Positions 33,761-34,986 of a stretch of DNA of 34,986 bases are shown piece after piece. Below the pieces are notes generated by a model. The model was not told the DNA's origin. It ran no database searches and was given only the letters and a program-made list of their open reading frames with translations. The position numbers and the translations under genes were made by a program. Source of the DNA: Rhodospirillaceae bacterium bin65 (GTDB lineage Bacteria; Pseudomonadota; Alphaproteobacteria; Bin65). The stretch is from positions 1 through 34,986 of the forward strand of contig MPMX01000046.1 of assembly GCA_002238725.1 (NCBI GenBank), in the 5' to 3' direction. Position 1 is the first letter of the stretch, and each line of letters begins with the position of its first letter.

Positions 33761-34315
33761 TCAGCCCGCATTCCGCCAGGGTCTGCCGGAAGGGCGCCCC
33801 CGAAGCGGGTGGGCTTTGGCGTAAAGTTCGGCCGCCGCGAAGGCCTCGCGAGGCACCTCCGGGTTATCGGCCGCAAGATCCTCGACAGTATCGCCATCCT
33901 GCAGTCGCCCCAGGATCGAATAGACCGTCAACCGCGTTCCTGCGATGACCGGCGTCCCGCCCAGGATGTCAGGATCGGAAGCGATGTACCGATCGCGCGC
34001 TTCCCGGTATCGCTCGGCCTTATGCAGCCAGTCCGCAGCAAGGCGCTTCAATTCGATCATGGCGCCAAACGTAAATTCGACAGTGCCGAGCCGCATCGGC
34101 TCAAGCCGGACCAGATGCGTCCAGATCGTCCGCTTGTGGCGGACCGGGAGGTCGGTGAGATTTGCAGCCTTGAGGGAGCGGAAAAAGGGGACAGCACGGA
34201 CCGGCGCGGTGACGGTCCTCAGGATGCTGGCTTCAACCGCCTTTTCGATCGTGGTTCGCGGCACTCCCGCCAGCGCCGCGGTTTCGCGAATTGTCAGATC
34301 GGCAGTGATCGGCAT
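33761..34315 (-). CDS. DUF433-domain protein, probable antitoxin
   Basis: The 184-residue protein has an N-terminal MerR/excisionase-like helix-turn-helix (LTIRETAALAGVPRTTIEKA, about residues 7-26). A C-terminal DUF433 domain follows at about residues 110-180 (DPDILGGTPVIAGTRLTVYSIL, LQDGDTVEDLAADNPEVPREA). The DUF433 part resembles DNA-binding antitoxins that repress their own operon and neutralise a PIN-like partner. It is first in the pair, as antitoxins usually are, and AAGGGG lies before the ATG at 34315. The dyad just upstream could be its operator. The extended N-terminus makes it about twice the length of minimal DUF433 antitoxins. Confidence 0.82.
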   Translation of the reverse strand: MPITADLTIRETAALAGVPRTTIEKAVEASILRTVTAPVRAVPFFRSLKAANLTDLPVRHKRTIWTHLVRLEPMRLGTVEFTFGAMIELKRLAADWLHKAERYREARDRYIASDPDILGGTPVIAGTRLTVYSILGRLQDGDTVEDLAADNPEVPREAFAAAELYAKAHPLRGRPSGRPWRNAG

Positions 34316-34320
34316 TATTC

Positions 34321-34336
34321 ATTCCCCTTCGGGAAT
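34321..34336. promoter_or_regulatory. Palindromic operator candidate of the toxin-antitoxin module
   Basis: ATTCCC-CTTC-GGGAAT is a perfect dyad with six-base arms, five bases before the antitoxin start codon. On the minus strand, TATATT (34342-34337) abuts it and could be the -10 box, so a protein bound there would block transcription, as in autoregulated toxin-antitoxin operons. It also overlaps the Shine-Dalgarno. Confidence 0.45.
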
Positions 34337-34385
34337 TAATATAAGCCGCAGCCTTTGGAACTGCAGGTTTTGCAGACGCCGGCAC

Positions 34386-34986
34386 TTACTCCGCCGCGAC
34401 GGAGCTGAGCGGTGCTTCCGGCGCAATCGGCCGGTCGTGGTCCAGTGCCGGAATTTTTCCGCGCGCTTCGGCCACTTTCGCCAGGTCGATTTCGGCCATG
34501 GCGATGCCCTCGCCGTCGCCGCCGTCGGCCAGCACGGCGCCCCATGGATCGACGATCAGCGAATGGCCGAAGCAGGCGCCGCCGCCCTCGATCTCGCCAT
34601 ACTGGCAGGGCGAGATCATGAAGCAGCCATGCTCGATGGCCCGGGCGCGGTTCAGCACATGCCAGTGCGCCTCGCCAGTGACCTTCGTGAAGGCGGCCGG
34701 CGCCGCCAGCACCGTCGCGCCGTGGTGGGCGAGCGGGCGGTATAGCGGCGCAAAGCGCAGGTCGTAGCAGATCGATAGGCCGAGTCCGCCCCACGGCGTC
34801 TGCGCGACGACCGAACGGCCGCCGGGCGCGATCGTGGCGGATTCGGTCAGCGGACCGGAATCGAGCACGACGTCAAACATGTGGATCTTGTTGTAGCGCG
34901 CGACGATCCGGCCCGTGCTGTCGATGACGTAGGACCGGTTGGAGATGCGGCCGTCCGGATTGAGCACGCCGAGCGATCCGAGCAGC
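34386..34986 (-). CDS. Carbon-nitrogen hydrolase (nitrilase superfamily), partial (N-terminus beyond right edge)
   Basis: The C-terminal 199 codons are present and open to the right edge. The catalytic lysine lies in RYNKIHMFDV and the nucleophile cysteine in LGLSICYDLRF; the Glu of the triad is outside the window. ATVLAAPAAFTKVTGEAHWHVLNRARAIEHGCFMISPCQYG and FGHSLIVDPWGAVLAD are typical of the Nit1/Nit2 branch (omega-amidase or deaminated-glutathione amidase). These enzymes hydrolyse short amides such as 2-oxoglutaramate, which would suit a neighbourhood of glutamine-type chemistry, though the substrate is inferred. Its stop at 34386 is followed by the toxin-antitoxin module and then by a decayed copy of this same 3' end. 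Confidence 0.9.
   Translation of the reverse strand, partial: LLGSLGVLNPDGRISNRSYVIDSTGRIVARYNKIHMFDVVLDSGPLTESATIAPGGRSVVAQTPWGGLGLSICYDLRFAPLYRPLAHHGATVLAAPAAFTKVTGEAHWHVLNRARAIEHGCFMISPCQYGEIEGGGACFGHSLIVDPWGAVLADGGDGEGIAMAEIDLAKVAEARGKIPALDHDRPIAPEAPLSSVAAE

Overview
This is a GC-rich, gene-dense bacterial segment that looks like an alphaproteobacterium. The evidence is a stand-alone rpsD, the run lptF-lptG-lptD-surA-pdxA-rsmA, a TRAP transporter set, and a glxBCD-type split glutamate synthase operon. The genus cannot be named from the sequence. I found no rRNA, tRNA, CRISPR array, insertion sequence or phage gene.

Layout. (1) 1-3.5 kb: a phenylacetate-CoA ligase-type AMP-forming enzyme (cut by the left edge) and a Rieske oxygenase on the minus strand, divergent from an orphan branched-chain-amino-acid-type binding protein that ends in a clear intrinsic terminator. 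(2) 3.5-9.7 kb: a minus-strand catabolic cluster reading AraC regulator, FAD amine/amino-acid oxidoreductase, TRAP DctP, DctQ, DctM, short-chain dehydrogenase. (3) 9.8-11.6 kb: a Tat-type alpha/beta hydrolase and ribosomal protein S4. (4) 11.6-19.3 kb: a minus-strand envelope and housekeeping run: lptF, lptG, lptD, surA, pdxA, rsmA. pdxA carries a 34-codon tandem duplication near its 3' end, and one extra base in the second copy breaks the frame. (5) 19.5-22.8 kb: glmU-glmS, which make UDP-GlcNAc from fructose-6-phosphate and so share a theme with the LPS export genes next door. (6) 22.8-25.2 kb: a small CX5R tyrosine phosphatase-like gene, an unusually AT-rich 0.9 kb gap without a gene, and an OxyR with both redox cysteines. 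(7) 25.3-33.2 kb: a six-gene minus-strand operon: glutamine synthetase-like ligase, GlxB, GlxC, GlxD, an unrecognised 136-residue protein, and formate-tetrahydrofolate ligase. A GntR/FadR-type regulator is divergent from it, across a spacer with five CCAAT repeats about 10 bp apart. The set suggests assimilation of an amine or methylated amine through a glutamyl intermediate, with C1 units passed to tetrahydrofolate. (8) 33.2-35.0 kb: a two-gene DUF433/DUF5615 toxin-antitoxin-like module. It lies between a nitrilase-family gene (cut by the right edge) and a decayed copy of that gene's own 3' end, which marks the module as a probable insertion.

The points most worth following are the repeat and frameshift in pdxA, the duplicated nitrilase tail around the toxin-antitoxin module, the unknown 136-residue member of the glx operon with its phased-repeat control region, the hydrolase with two well-formed start sites, and the dyad-rich, AT-rich region upstream of oxyR.
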